The translations under genes and the position numbers were made by a program. DNA of 64,000 bases. Source: Schizophyllum amplum (lineage: Eukaryota; Basidiomycota; Agaricomycetes; Agaricales; Schizophyllaceae). The DNA lies in NCBI GenBank assembly GCA_007026445.1, contig VDMD01000010.1, positions 1 to 64,000 on the forward strand. Direction: 5' to 3'. Below, one piece after another: positions 45,028-56,649 of the stretch (within the stretch, counting starts at the first letter, position 1; each line of letters begins with the position of its first letter). The notes below the pieces were generated by a model that saw only the letters and a list, made by a program, of their open reading frames with translations, had not been told where the DNA came from and made no database searches.

Positions 45028-46937
45028 ATGAACGACGGAGCCTCCATCTCGCGCGACGTCGATATCCCGCACGAGCAAGGCGGGCTCGACGCTCTCGCGC
45101 AATGCGTCGCTCATCAAGAAGAACGTCGCCCCGCACGACCTGCAGCCCTCCGACGTCCTCGTCGACCGCTTCGTCGCCTGGAAGGCTATAGTGAAGCAGC
45201 TTATCGCATATTTTGAGGTGCGTGACCAGCTACATGCTTGATCCCGCTCACCGAATCCGCAGGGCGTCGCGGACATCGAGAACAACACCGCGAAGGAGTT
45301 GACGAAGCTCGGTGCGGTTATTCAAGTCCCCTTTCGCGCGGGAAACCAGTTCCTCGGCGAGGGAGGTCTGCAGGACACGTACTACGCGATACGCGACAAG
45401 ACGCGCACCATCGCCGACCATCACGCCAACCTCGGCCGTACAATCGACAGCTCCATTGTCCAGCACTTGCAGAAGCTGCGTGTCGAGATCAAGGCCCATG
45501 TCAAGGTCAGTGCGTGCGTTGTACTGCTCACTCCCATCTCACCCCCCGCAGAACATCCAGAATGACACCGGAAAACTCGCAACGAGCGTGGCGAAGGAGC
45601 GCGAGCTCTCCACCCGCTACATCGCAGAGCTCGGTGCGAGCATCACAGCGTTCAAAAACACCCCCATGAGCGTCACGTCCAAGACGGATCCGTACGTCGC
45701 CAACTCGGCCGTCCAGCGACAGCTTCACAAGCAGGTGGGTGCACACGAATTTGCATCAAACACAAACACTTACAACTCGCAGGTCCACGAAGAAAACTTG
45801 CTCCAAAAGTCCATCATCATCATCCAGCAAAATTCGGCGCACTTCGAAGAAGGCATCGTCCGCGCCATCCAATCCGCCTGGCAGACCTACTCGGAGTGGC
45901 AGTCGCGCGCGTCCGCCGCTATCCAAGAAGTCCACGTCGCCCTCGCCGCCCAAATGGCCTCGCTCGCCGCCGACCGCGAATGGATCGCGTTCAGCGCCCG
46001 CTCCGACCACCTGCTCGACCCCGACACCCCGCTCCGCAAACCGGACCACGTCGTCTACCCGCTCATGGACGACCCAAGCGTCCTGCCCGTGCACACCGGC
46101 CTCCTCGAGCGCAAGAAGCGCTTCATGCGCAACTACCGCCAGGCGTACTACGTCCTCACCCCGCGGCTTCCTGCACGAGTACGCGAGCTCGGACCCCAAT
46201 GCGCCCGGCGGGCACGCGCCGACGTTCAGCGTCTTTTTGCCGGCGTGCACGCTTGGGCCGCCTGCGCCGCCGACAAGTCGCTCGCACAAGTTCCACCTCG
46301 AGGCGACCGCAGAGGGCGGGGGAGCGGGACTGACGAGCAAGGCGGGCAGCATTCGGCAGAGCCTGAGCAGGCGTGGTAGCGGGCACGCGTGGACCTTCCG
46401 CTGCCGATCGAGGGAGGAGATGATGGAGTGGTGGAACGACGTCCGAATGTTGTGCGCGCGTTACCTTGTCGCGAGCGAGCAGATGGAACGATCGGGCCCA
46501 GTCGCTGCCGCCGTGCGCTCGGTGGGTTATAACTCAGAGGACGAGGAAGAAGAGGAGGAGCTGGATGAGGACGGGGTGAACAGCAGCTTGAGCGACGATG
46601 AGGAGAACTTGGAATATGCGGACGCGGACGGTGATGTGGCAGGTAGTCCACCCAGCTATGCGCATCCATTGCACGAGTACCCGGTGCGTCGCTCGCGGCC
46701 GGCTTCGGTTTCTGAACGCGCGGGCTGACGAGTCACGGGCAGGCGGAGAAGAAGGGCGTGTCGTTACACGACGATGGGCCGGTGGCGGACGGGGTGTCGC
46801 GCCGGCCCAGCAAACGGCAGCTGGAGAAGGCTCCGGAAGGTCGCACGCCGCATAGTCAGGATGAGCCTGAATCTGACGCGGTTGAGGCGAAGCAGGGACC
46901 GGGCCCTGTGGAAAGCAGATTTACGGAGGATTTGTGA
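45028..46937 (+). pseudogene. SLM1-like gene, copy 3, full length but two 2-nt frameshifts
   Basis: Exons 45028-45217, 45263-45505, 45552-45734, 45783-46683 and 46743-46937. The C-terminal half looks ancestral: EMMEWWNDVRMLCARYLVASEQM completes the PH helix, an acidic linker follows, and a last exon (AEKKGVSLHDDG...) ends with TGA at 46935-46937. Exon 1 is 190 nt where copies 1 and 2 have 192, because TCTATATCTCG is TCCATCTCG here; this shifts the frame after MNDGASISR. In exon 4, CACCCCCGCCGGC is CACCCCGCGGC at about 46160, a second 2-nt loss inside the PH domain. The exon is 901 nt, and 903 would keep phase. Either a recent pseudogene or consensus errors in a repeated region. Confidence 0.75.
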
Positions 46938-47734
46938 ATGGAGATCGTACTCTGGCGTACTGCATGATTCGAACGAGATTGGTATCACTTGTTATTGGGA
47001 CTGCTGTCTAATTGCATGTACAATAGGCATTAACTGAAGGTCGTATGCGTGTGTTTAGACTTATGGACGCGCTTTTCGGACATCGGGCCGGATATCCATC
47101 GTAGACTGGCACTGGCAGAGTCCGCTTTCTCCAAGCTTTCTCAGTCCTGCCACCATTACTTCGGCCACTTAATGATCTAGTGAGTCGCGCCTCTCTCATC
47201 AGTGAAGCCGCGGCCCTGAACTGGGTCAGTATGTGATTGCATGTCGAGAATTTGTCGAGCTCATCGCCTAGCTCTCGATACCTGGTAATAGAGGAAGGTC
47301 ACAAAACTGAAAGTACAAGCAGATCTGAGTCGATCCAGCAATCCCGCTGTTATCGTCTTCTTCATCCCAGCAGATGTAAGAGACAGAAGCTTAGCACAGC
47401 GACGTCGTAAGCGACCTCATTTTGCCATTCAAGTCCATGACTGAGAACCAGCGTGAACGGCGTGCCTCAAAGTATGCAGGCGGTCTTTGCATTCATGGAG
47501 CATATGAGTGGAGTCACACAGCATTCAAGAGCGGCATCTCTTCGTAGTCTGACCCGTGCCAATTGGATCAAGAGGCTTCACAAAGGGAAAGCCACAGACA
47601 TGCACCGATCGGACTTTGTGTACCTTTGTTTCATTGTCAAAGACGATTGACCGCCATATAAAGCGCCGGCGCTCGCGTTGAAGGCGTCTTTCTCAGACCG
47701 CAAACTACCCACTTTTGCTGCTGTCTCTTGCATC
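46938..47734. other. Intergenic, promoter of next gene
   Basis: No coding feature supported. A CATATAAAG TATA-like box lies at about 47655, 80 bp before the next ATG. Confidence 0.45.
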
Positions 47735-48406
47735 ATGAATCGTCTACCGGTGCGTCTGTCATTTCTTGACTCGTCATGCATTTCTGACGTGCTTTGCTCA
47801 CCATCGTAGACTCTTTCCAGCGACGAGGCCCGCCTCCCGCCTCTACCTAGCTGCGTTGCCCAGTCCGCGAACGGGTGGCACTGTGGCTGGCTTGTGGATG
47901 AGGCGTGGATCACCACCTTTTTGCACCAACGAGCGTCGCGCCGCCTATCTGCACCTACGCTACGCGCGCGTCTCGAGACCGCGGCTGCGTACCTCAGCAT
48001 GGCCGCCGACTGCGACGTACGTGCCGTATTTGTCGCGACAAAGTCTCCCATGGACGAGGAGGGGTCACCCGAGCACGAGACAAAGCGATCGCCGACTGGG
48101 GAGCCATTCCTCGCGTTGTGCAGCACGCAGCCGGCGCTGACTTTCTTGCGGCGTCCGACGAGTGACCAGCTGGATGAGCTGTGCGGGGTGCTTGGCGACG
48201 AGCTCAGGGCGGAGCTGCGATGGGAAGAGGGCGTATCCGAGGAAGAGGAGACTGCGAAAGTCTTTGGGCATTTGTTGACATCGTCCAGTGGGTCTGAGAT
48301 GTCGGAGAAGGAGAAGCCACGGCGGTGGGCGAGTGTGCGACGGAAGCTTGCGCTCCCGCGCCGAAGCACGGATACGAGCGTGAGCCTCGAGAGTCGGGCG
48401 GAATAA
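47735..48406 (+). CDS. Unrecognised 203-aa protein
   Basis: A 15-nt first exon (47735-47749, MNRLP) joins exon 2 (47810-48406) across a GTGCGT-TAG intron in phase. The alternative ATGs inside exon 2 would discard a conserved-looking start (TLSSDEARLPPLPSC). The protein is acidic in the middle (VSEEEETAKVF) and ends in a basic, Ser-rich tail with RRKLALPRRS. Residues ~30-75 resemble a small helical domain with WHCGWLVDEAWITTF. No known domain, signal peptide or membrane segment is seen. A TATA-like box lies 80 bp upstream. Confidence 0.65.
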
Positions 48407-48529
48407 ACGGATCGACAAGCTGTCTACATGTTTCTTGTACTTGTACTGCATATGTGTTCCCCATTTTGTTTATCTAGTCAAATGTATCATCAACTGTGTA
48501 CTTTTTTACGCCGCTATACATCAAAGCAC

Positions 48530-49375
48530 CTAATCCCCCCGCAGCCACCTATCTACCTCTTCATGTATACAATGCAGCTTGCCACTCCATACGTGGTTCG
48601 CCCAGTCCACAACGACCTGCTTGAGCACACCTCTGCGATTTTTCCCAGACAAAATCCCCTCCCACAGCCCATAGAAGGGTCCACGTTCGCTGCCACCCGT
48701 CAGCGTCAGCACGCCCTCCACTGGCGACTCCTCGCCGGGACAACCCTCCCAGCCCTCGCCCTGCACAAGCGCCTCGAGCGCGCGGAAGTAGCCGCCGGTC
48801 ATGAAGATGCCAATGCAGGGAGCCAGCTCGACGGGGTAGGAGATGAGGATCATCGTAGCGCGCAGGGCGAAAGTTGGGGCAGGGCGGGGGACGGACGGCG
48901 GCGGCGAAGGTGGCACCGGCAGAGTAGCCCTGGTGGGTGGCAGGTCTGCATCAACAAGCAGATCAGCGAGAGATTGGGAAGAGGTGAAGCTCACGCAGAT
49001 GAAGAGCTCCGCCTCCCATACAGTCGGCGGTGAATTGGGAGAGAGATTCGTTAAGTAGGCGCTGTGTCCGATGTCCGATCAATATGTGGCACTCTTACAC
49101 TCTCCCACAACTCACCGTGCGCCCATCCACACGCCAAGGTCACTCTACTCGTTACCGCCTCCACTGTTACCCGCCGTACCGCGCGCGTTCCACGTCACGA
49201 CACGCATGCGGCGCGTCTCGACAAGGTAGTGGGCGAGCGTGCACACGACGGGGTCGTCGTAAGTTCCGCCGAGGCGCCCGTGAGCGATGAGCGCGAGGCC
49301 GCGCGGGACTTCACCTTCCGGTTGCTCTACGCGAGTCTCGAGCGCTACCATATCCTTGGATGATCCTTGACCCAT
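48530..49375 (-). pseudogene. Alpha/beta-hydrolase-like gene with stop and frameshift
   Basis: Read on the minus strand from ATG 49375, three exons (49375-49116, 49061-48995, 48929-48530) join by good GTGAGT and GTGAGC introns. The first gives a typical hydrolase N-terminus (GLALIAHGRLGGTYDDPVV..., then VTWNARGTAGNSGGG). Across the second intron WEAELFIC joins GYSAGA, the nucleophile elbow with its Ser. Two defects are visible. A TAG at 49147-49145 lies in frame in exon 1 just after GGGNE. In exon 3 the GYSAG frame must shift by one base to reach MILISYPVELAPCIGIF and the C-terminal GKLHCIHEEVDRWL; the exon is 400 nt, one base out of phase. Most likely a recent pseudogene; sequencing error is the alternative. 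Confidence 0.6.
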
Positions 49376-49731
49376 CGCACAAAACCATAGGGTCTGGGGA
49401 ACGGAGTAAGATCTGGAGGAGACAGTCAATGGGCAAGCGCCTGTCTTATATACATACGGGCCGGCCTCGCTTCGATATGGATACAAGCTTTGCGCATGAT
49501 CGGCTGTAGTCTGCCGAAGACCTGGCCGGCCTTCTATTAGGACGGTTGAGACCCGGATCTGGTGTGTCCGTGAATAGGCTAACGCGAGGACTGTTGCAAC
49601 TTGAACAAGCACCTGTCGAACATTAATGACGATAGGTGTTGTCGCCGATACTTGGACACGCGCTCAAACACCACGCACTCAAGTGAGACAGCCTGTGTAT
49701 ATCATGCTTTACAAGGGTGCAGGTCTTCAGC

Positions 49732-52128
49732 TCACGCCTTGACGTAAGTCACCTCTGCGTCTGAAGTATCGCCGTCCTGAGCTCCAGGAGGACCTCTATA
49801 GTGGAAACGGCCACCTGCAGAGCATGATCAGTGAGATCCACAGCTATGCTTCTATCCACTCACTGATCATATACCACGCTGCGCTGATCACTGCGAATCC
49901 AACGAACACGACGGATGCATAATCTGTCGATAAATGGTCAGCATATGATGTTCACCCTCACGCCCAACTCACTCATCGTCGACTTGTCCACCGGAAGCGC
50001 CGCCGGCATGGAGAACAGCACCATCTCCAGCGCGACCCAAAGCACCGCCATGACATTGACGAACCAGCCCCAGCGTCCAAGAGGATAAGGAGCACCGGCT
50101 ACACCCTTCCTCCCACCTGCGAGCAGCACGATGACCGGGATTGCATAGCTCGCGCCGAGGCACATGACCTCCACGCCGACGAAAGCGTTGAACGCTGCAC
50201 TGGATCCGAGGTAGAGCAGGCCCAGCAGCGCCTCCACGGCGATGCAGAGGAGGAAGGCGTTCAGGGGCAGCTCGGAGAACCGTGAGTCGACTTTGGCGAA
50301 GGTGCTGTAGAAGGGGATGGCCTTGTCGCGAGCGAAGGACCAGGTGGCGCGCGAGGCGGCGCAGTTGATGGATATGGCGCAAAAGATGCCCACGCCGAAG
50401 ACTGGGAACAGCAAAAGTTTTTGTCAGCCTCGAACACGGTGCAGAGGTTGCTCTTACTGATGAACCACTGCAGAACTCCTTAGTTCAGTCATGAGTTGGA
50501 GCGTAGGACGATAGCCTCACCATCCCAAAACCGCCGCCATTGGATCCCATTATCATGGTATACATGACAGCGATGGGCTGGCCGGATGCCACTGGGAGCG
50601 AGTAGTTGTAAGCTCGCATATCCCAGAACATTGATGCACGTACCATCCAGTAACACGCCGGTGTCCGGTAGCGTGAAGGTGATGGGTAGGTAGAAGACGA
50701 TGCCCATCAAGCATCCGATGGGAACAGACCAAACTATTGCCCGCGGCAGGTTAATAGAAGGATTATGTACCTCCTCAGCCATGCTAGTTGCTATCGTCCG
50801 ATGAGCCTCGGTCAACATGGCTCCGTGAGACACATACTCATGCCTATGGCCGAGTATGTATAGCCAGCCTAGAAAGAGATGTACGTCAGTACGGTATTGA
50901 CATTGACCAGTCCACTTACTGGAAAGAGGCCGATGAAGAAGGCCCAGCCTGGCGCCCACCCAGAGAATGACGTGTCGAAGTGCGTGAACGCGAATTCCGC
51001 AGAGTGCCGTCCTGCCTTCGCCTCCACGGACAGACATACTAGCATGACTGAAAGACGCATCAGTAGATCTGAGGTAAGAGAAGATACTGGGACGCACCCA
51101 CAAGGCCTACGGCGATCCAATATGCGGAGAGAATCTGGCGTAAAACTCAGATGAGAATGGTCGGCCTGACGAGCTTACGCACGTCGATCATAGGCAGATA
51201 CCGGTTGCCGAAGATGCAGAAAATGCTCGTTATAATAAGCACCCCCAGAAATATAAGGTCTGCGTCTTTGAATGAGACACCTGGAAGTCGCGTAATGGAG
51301 TACGTACAGGTTTGCCACGCAGTTGCTTCCCATTCAGGGTGGTAGATGTTGATTCCCGCGACGAGAAGCTGGGCCGTTCCCTTAGGGTGACAACATGAAT
51401 ATCGCGAGGAGTACGATGTTGGCAAATACACGCACAAAAGTCACGCTGAGGCTGACCATCCAGTCTCCCGTCACGGTCAGCCATCCCGTGATGTATGATA
51501 TGAGGAGCCGGTGCCGAGGTGGCGCCAGACGGTAGCACCAGTAGTACGCGCCCGCAGAGGTCGGGTATTTGGACGCGATCTCTCCCAGGGAAAGCGCGAC
51601 GAAGAGGGAGAGGATAGATACAAGAATCAACCTGAGCGCATTCGGGATCAGTGGCGGAGCCAAACACGAGTGCGCAAGACGTACCCCCAGAACATGGACG
51701 CAGGCCCTCCGGATACAAGAGACGTCGCGAGGGGGACACCAAGTCCATAAGCTGTGGGTCATTACAGTCATGTGCGGATGGCAGGCAGGATAGAGACGTA
51801 CGGACTGCCATGATCGCTTCACGACTTGGATCAGGATAATTCACGACGTTGACGCCTTCGAATACGTGGAGGCTCACCCAGAGTCACTGTCGAGGCGTCA
51901 ATATGCGATATGAGAAGCGAGCGGCGGACGCACTGAATAGGATGTGAGGCAGCCCGCGCGACTGTCACCTCCCTCAATACAACCGCGCACACCTCACGGT
52001 GCAACTTCTGCACTCACCCGCGCTAGCTCCTGCTCGTACCCAAGCTTCTTAAGGTCATCGACCGCGCGCACGTCCGCGATCACGAGCGAGCTCTTGCCGC
52101 CGGGCTCGCCTTCCTTGTCCATGCTCAT
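49732..52128 (-). CDS. Amino-acid/GABA/choline permease, APC superfamily
   Basis: Twelve-helix plasma-membrane transporter of the fungal GABA-permease type. From ATG 52128 the N-terminal cytosolic segment (DLKKLGYEQELA) is followed by several exons. Clear family signatures are IMAVPYGLGVPLATS...SGGPASMFWG in helix 1, GEIASKYPTSAGAYYWCYRLAPP, the long MAEEVHNPSINLPRAIVWS, and near the end CAASRATWSFARDKAIPF and SLGRWG-like PLGRWGW. The last exons encode SGRFHYRGPP and stop at 49732. The GTACGT-ACAG join from 51802 to 51751 restores VPYGL. The stretch 51825-52017 between the first exon and helix 1 has no phase-consistent solution that I can find: one frame hits a TGA just before a VSLHVFE segment. 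It may hold micro-exons or a lesion. Short exons are typical of this family in agaricomycetes. Confidence 0.85.
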
Positions 52129-52719
52129 CGTCGCAGCGTAAAGAGAAGGCAGAGAAGATGAACGGCGAAGAAGAGAGAAGGCAGCCAAGGGTGATAAACT
52201 CGCTAATAGTACGGCGACAGCGGAACCGGACAGCCGACGGGCTCACGAGATCCACTGCATCGAGTGTAGGCTGCGAAGATAGGGCTTTCTTTGAAGTAAA
52301 CTTCAGAGCGCTGCGTCTGTTCGCGAGATAGAAGCCTCCGCGGCGAGTGCCTCGTGTCAATGGAGACGAGTGAATAGGGCGCGCCGTACGTTCATTGCTG
52401 GATACGTAAGCGTTGTGCCTACACGGACTCGAAGTAGATAAGAACTCAAAAGCGGATAAGAGACTTGCAAGGAAACTTGGGCGACGCCAAACGTTGGCCG
52501 ATGATATTGGATGATGGTAACGGACAATGAAGATTTCCACGTAATATGTTGATATTCCCATATTTCCCACGGTATACATCCACCTCAGCCTGTAAGTAAC
52601 ACTTAATGTTGAGGAGAAACCCAGTTCCACACGAATCCCAGTGAAAGTAAATAAATATGAAGGGTATATGGGCGAGAGAACCTCTACGCAGGTCAGGACG
52701 TTGCACGCTCAGCGCGCGT
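52129..52719. other. Intergenic between two minus-strand genes
   Basis: Holds the permease promoter and the 3' region of the DPBB gene. No coding feature supported. Confidence 0.45.
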
Positions 52720-53169
52720 CTACTCAAAATCCCAGGACACCTGAATAAGACCGGCGTCTTGGTTGGCCAGCTTTGTAAAGGCGCCTGGCGACAGGTCGAT
52801 GTGGTAGCCTTCGCAGCTCGGGCATAGGTCGACGACAGTGGCGTCTACCCAGCGGTTGCCGTCTGTAGAGGATGTCAGTCGTCGCTGATGAGCTGCGGCG
52901 AGCCCACTTACACCAGATGCCGATGTGCTGCCAGCAGTGGGCGCCGTTTTGCCATACGCTGTACGGCAAGGCAACGACCGGGTCACTGTTCTTGCTGTAC
53001 GCGCCGCACGCGCCGCGGTTGCCGGTCTCTGTATAGTACCAGGTGGCTGCAAAGAGGATGAGGGGTGATGTGAGAGAAGAGCATAACAAGTCTGCTCACC
53101 GGCACCGTTGTACGCGTTGACTGCGCTCGCGGCGCTCAAAGCGGCGAGAAGGGGCGTGAAGACAGGCAT
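52720..53169 (-). CDS. Small secreted DPBB (expansin/barwin-like) protein
   Basis: Three exons (53169-53100, 53046-52912, 52862-52720) give 115 aa. Residues 1-19 form a signal peptide (MPVFTPLLAALSAASAVNA), and the mature part is a single double-psi beta-barrel: ATWYYTETGNRGACGAYS with the family's GACG turn, VALPYSVW, a Cys after GAH, then VVDLCPSCEGYHIDLSPGAF and a terminal VSWDF. DPBB proteins of this size act extracellularly, loosening cell walls or binding polysaccharide without hydrolysis. The first donor leaves one base (G), completing the Ala codon before TWYY; the second donor (GTAAGT) gives a Tyr-Gly-Asn join. No defect seen. Confidence 0.88.
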   Translation of the reverse strand: MPVFTPLLAALSAASAVNAYNGAGEQTCYALLSHHPSSSLQPPGTIQRPATAARAARTARTVTRSLPCRTAYGKTAPTAGSTSASGVSGLAAAHQRRLTSSTDGNRWVDATVVDLCPSCEGYHIDLSPGAFTKLANQDAGLIQVSWDFE

Positions 53170-55270
53170 AGTGGGTGCGAGGTAGGTGAATATGAGCTGG
53201 GTGGATATGCGGTGGTTATGAGGCAGGCGCATTCGGGCGCTGCGGCGCTCGGGTGTCGCGAGGGGAGAACTGGAAGAGGCTTGCTGAGGAACCAACAGCA
53301 CGGCGAGCCCTCCTTATATTGTGGAGGCTTCGTAAGTGAGGCTGCGTCTAGCCGTACATCAGCTAAGCTTGGACGTACGTGAAAGGAACTGAATCCAGCG
53401 TGAGGGAAGCTTGGCCGAATGAGAGGGACGTATTCCCGCCCTGGCGGCGCGGCGGCGATGAAGTCGGGCATACGAGAAACGAGTCAGGAGGTCATGTGGA
53501 ACATGTTGCGGGAGAGGATTTAGCGCCGAGCGAGGGGACCACGGACAAGATATAGACTAGGATTGTTGCCTCAGGCTATGGTCGTCAAACATGGATCTAA
53601 GCGTCAAACGTTTTCAAAGGATTAGGGCACAAAAAAGTATACGAACGAGACGTAGCTTTATATGCACAAAGCTTCATGGTTGGCACATGTGTATGAAAGG
53701 CCTCGTCAACCAGCCGTTCAATTCTCGGGAAGTGAAGGACAGGCTCACAGCAACATAATCCTTTGCCCACCATATGGATGTGACAAAACACGCAGCGGAT
53801 TTGACACCACTTTAGATGTCGGATAGTAGGACGAGCCGCATGATAGGGTGGACGCGCCATAAGGTGTTAGAACATGCCGTCGGTAGGTAGGGCAAGTCGC
53901 CATCGGTTAGACAGACACGCCGCCGGATAGATGGCTACGTTGCAGACTAAGCACAGCGTATGTGAGCTACGGAGTAGCGCCGAGGACCGTGTAGGGCTAC
54001 AGAGCCCCCAGAAAAGCTGCAGATTCCTTGGAAAGACTATGAAGGCCATTGAGGTGTCAGCCGCGCGAGCCGCGGACTTCGCCGTTAGCGGTCTGAGTCG
54101 GTCGTAGTCAAAAGCATGCGTCGAGTAAGCTCATAGCAAAGGTCTCTTAATGGCCGAGGAGCGGTCAAGAAAGCAGGCTGAGGATGCGTTCTCGGTGTTG
54201 AACGTTGACGCGTTGACGAGGCAGATGAAGGTTGGATGCAAGTCGTGCGAGTGACGTTCACGTGAGGTCCACGTGCACATGTAGTCCCTTAGGCATTCGC
54301 CGAAGTTCTTCCGCGTCCGCTTCCACTTGAAAGTTGAACTCAGATTTTGGACTAATGCGCCACTTCAGCGCGCTGCTGGCGCGCTGAATTCTGAGGTCCG
54401 AGGCCCATATCATAGTTTACTGATGCTCAAGTACTCCGCAGCAACATGTGGGTGCCCGTCTACAGCCCGTCTACTCCGTCGAGCGTGTTCTGCGCAGGCC
54501 AGAGTGGCCCTGGAGTGGCCAGTGCCTGGAGAAAGCTGAGGGAAGTACCTGGGAAGTACCATCGATGATCGGACGCTCCTCAGTAGTGCAGTGAGCGGGC
54601 TATCGGCGTCCCAACTTGTTAGCTCGAACTCCAGCCTCAATTCAGTCCGCAAGTTCAGCGGCCTTTCCGGAAAGCTCGCGTGGCGCTCAAGCGGCTTTGG
54701 ACTGTATCTGCGCGTTGCTGAGTCAGCGCATTGAACAGAAGACTGGGCGCTGCAGGGGCGCTGGCCGGGTCATGCTGAAGTCTCTCAGAGCGCGCGGAAC
54801 GTGGTCCGACACCGACGTTGATTGATTCGCTTTATCATACCCAAATGTTCGCATCATTTGCCGATCGCGCTTTCATGTGGCCTCCAGGACTCCGTCTCCT
54901 GCGCGAATACTTCAGCGAGTGGGTCCCAACTGGCTCCCAACACGCCTTCGACGCAGTATCTCAGGTTGCCCTGAAGCTATCTCGCAGGACAGGGTCTCAA
55001 ATGAACATCTAACTTTCGCTGAACTGGCGCAGAACGACGTCACCGGCATGGCGCGTATTGTCGCGAAACACTCGACCGCCAGGACACCGTACGGCCGTCG
55101 AAATTCAGCACTTTCCAGCGTCACAGATATACCTACAACGGATCTTTGAAACGTCTTCAATGCAAGTATAAGAAGACCATGCATGTTTTTCAGTCGCCAT
55201 TCGCTCCTCGATCCAGTGCGCATCCTCGGTCAGTCCGACATCGCCAAGCCACCTTCAGGTCTCGCATACC
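53170..55270. other. Long intergenic region, no gene supported
   Basis: Two divergent promoters lie at its edges. A GC palindrome, CAGCGCGCTGCTGGCGCGCTG at 54367-54387, resembles the palindromes of the 25-43 kb modules. Frames of 60-110 codons on both strands carry no motif. Confidence 0.45.
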
Positions 55271-56182
55271 ATGGCCGTCGTCAACCTGCTCTTCGCTCTT
55301 TCGGTAGCCCTCACGACCGCTGCCCTCCCCTCCCCCTCCCCCGCACCCGTCGACGCCCGCGACCTCATCTCCATCCCCGACGCCCTGACCACGGCGCCGT
55401 GGTATGGAGCTCCGGAGAACAACTTCTCCTGCTCCTCCACCACCCACCCCAACCCCGTGGTCTTGCTGCACGGCCTCTCCGCCGATGACCAGGTCGACCT
55501 CAACCTCCTGCAGATCTACCTCAACAAGCTTGACTTCTGCACGTTCTCGCTCACCTACGGTGCCCACACTCTGGCTCCCTGGATCGGTGGCCTCAAGCCG
55601 CTCGCAGACTCGGCCGTCGAGATTGCCGATTTCGTGCGCGAGGTCCTGGACAAGACCGGCGCCAGCAAGGTGGACCTCGTCGGCCACTCCGAGGGCGGTG
55701 TGCAGGCCTTGTACGTTCCGCGGTCGCAGCCGGGTATCAGCGACGTTGTCGAGCACCTCGTAGCGCTGGGCCCGGCCATGCACGGCGCCGAGTACTATGG
55801 CTTCACGGACCTCTGGTACATCGGCGGGAATGTGACACGGGACGCGGTCGCGCTCGTACTGAAGACGGTGGGGTGCGCGGGCTGCGATGACCTCGCGGTG
55901 GGCGGAGAGACGACGAAGGAGTTGAACGACGGCAACCCCGTGGTGCAGCCGGGTAACAAGGCGACGATCATCATGTCGACCAACGACAAGCTCGTGCCTC
56001 CCGAGAAGAGCATCGTCGATGAGGAGGGCGTGCGCAATATCCTCGTGCAGGATACGTGCCCGGAAGACCAGTTGGGCCATGCGGGTCTAGCATGGGACAC
56101 GGGAGTATGGGGTCTGATTGTGAACGCCTTGACGGAGGATTACGATGCGCCGGTGACCTGCGATACCGGACTGACGTTCTGA
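55271..56182 (+). CDS. Secreted lipase/esterase, lipase class 2 type
   Basis: Intronless, 303 aa. The signal peptide covers about residues 1-18 (NLLFALSVALTTAALP). The alpha/beta-hydrolase core has VVLLHGLSADDQVDLNLL near residue 64 forming the oxyanion strand, the nucleophile elbow VGHSEGG with Ser140, a probable acid at Asp239 in MSTNDKLVPP and a probable base at His270 in QLGHAGL. Six or more cysteines, including CAGC, suggest disulphides, in line with secretion. The overall order matches bacterial and fungal lipase class 2 proteins that hydrolyse triglycerides or short-chain esters. The start is the ATG directly before the signal peptide. No lesion seen; lack of introns is unusual beside its neighbours. 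Confidence 0.9.
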   Translation: MAVVNLLFALSVALTTAALPSPSPAPVDARDLISIPDALTTAPWYGAPENNFSCSSTTHPNPVVLLHGLSADDQVDLNLLQIYLNKLDFCTFSLTYGAHTLAPWIGGLKPLADSAVEIADFVREVLDKTGASKVDLVGHSEGGVQALYVPRSQPGISDVVEHLVALGPAMHGAEYYGFTDLWYIGGNVTRDAVALVLKTVGCAGCDDLAVGGETTKELNDGNPVVQPGNKATIIMSTNDKLVPPEKSIVDEEGVRNILVQDTCPEDQLGHAGLAWDTGVWGLIVNALTEDYDAPVTCDTGLTF

Positions 56183-56649
56183 GACTCCTTAGGAGCGTAA
56201 AAGCTATCTAAGTTATCTATACCTACTACCTTGCAGAGGTTACACTCCTTATTTAATACCAACGCTCTTTGCATGAATGAGAGATTACTTATGTACCGCA
56301 AACCGACCGAAAGCCCGCCTTTGAAAGCGCCCATGCTTTGCACAGTCTGCGACTCCGCAGGCTCGACTCGGGCCTATATGTAGTCTCATTGCACTAAACT
56401 CTTGTTTACAATTGAAGCTCGCCAGTCAGCGACAATGCAACGTGCTCTGCGGCACAGAAAGGGTGTACATGTCAAAGACGTATGACTTCATCTACGATTG
56501 CACGGCGGTTGCATGAGAGCGAGATTCGAGGGAAAGACATCCTATGCTACATATACATTCTCTCTTGATCTTGTACGCTGGCTGGTACCGCTACATATCT
56601 GAGCGATGCCACGGCGCAACAGCGCACATAAGTAGGATAGCACTCGTTA
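56183..56649. other. Intergenic between convergent genes
   Basis: 3' ends of the lipase and of the small minus-strand gene. Nothing coding supported; plus-strand frames here overlap the minus-strand gene. Confidence 0.45.

Noticed and set aside
55190..56080. 296-codon minus-strand frame opposite the lipase
   Set aside because: It is the antisense shadow of the intronless lipase gene, whose product has signal peptide and catalytic motifs.
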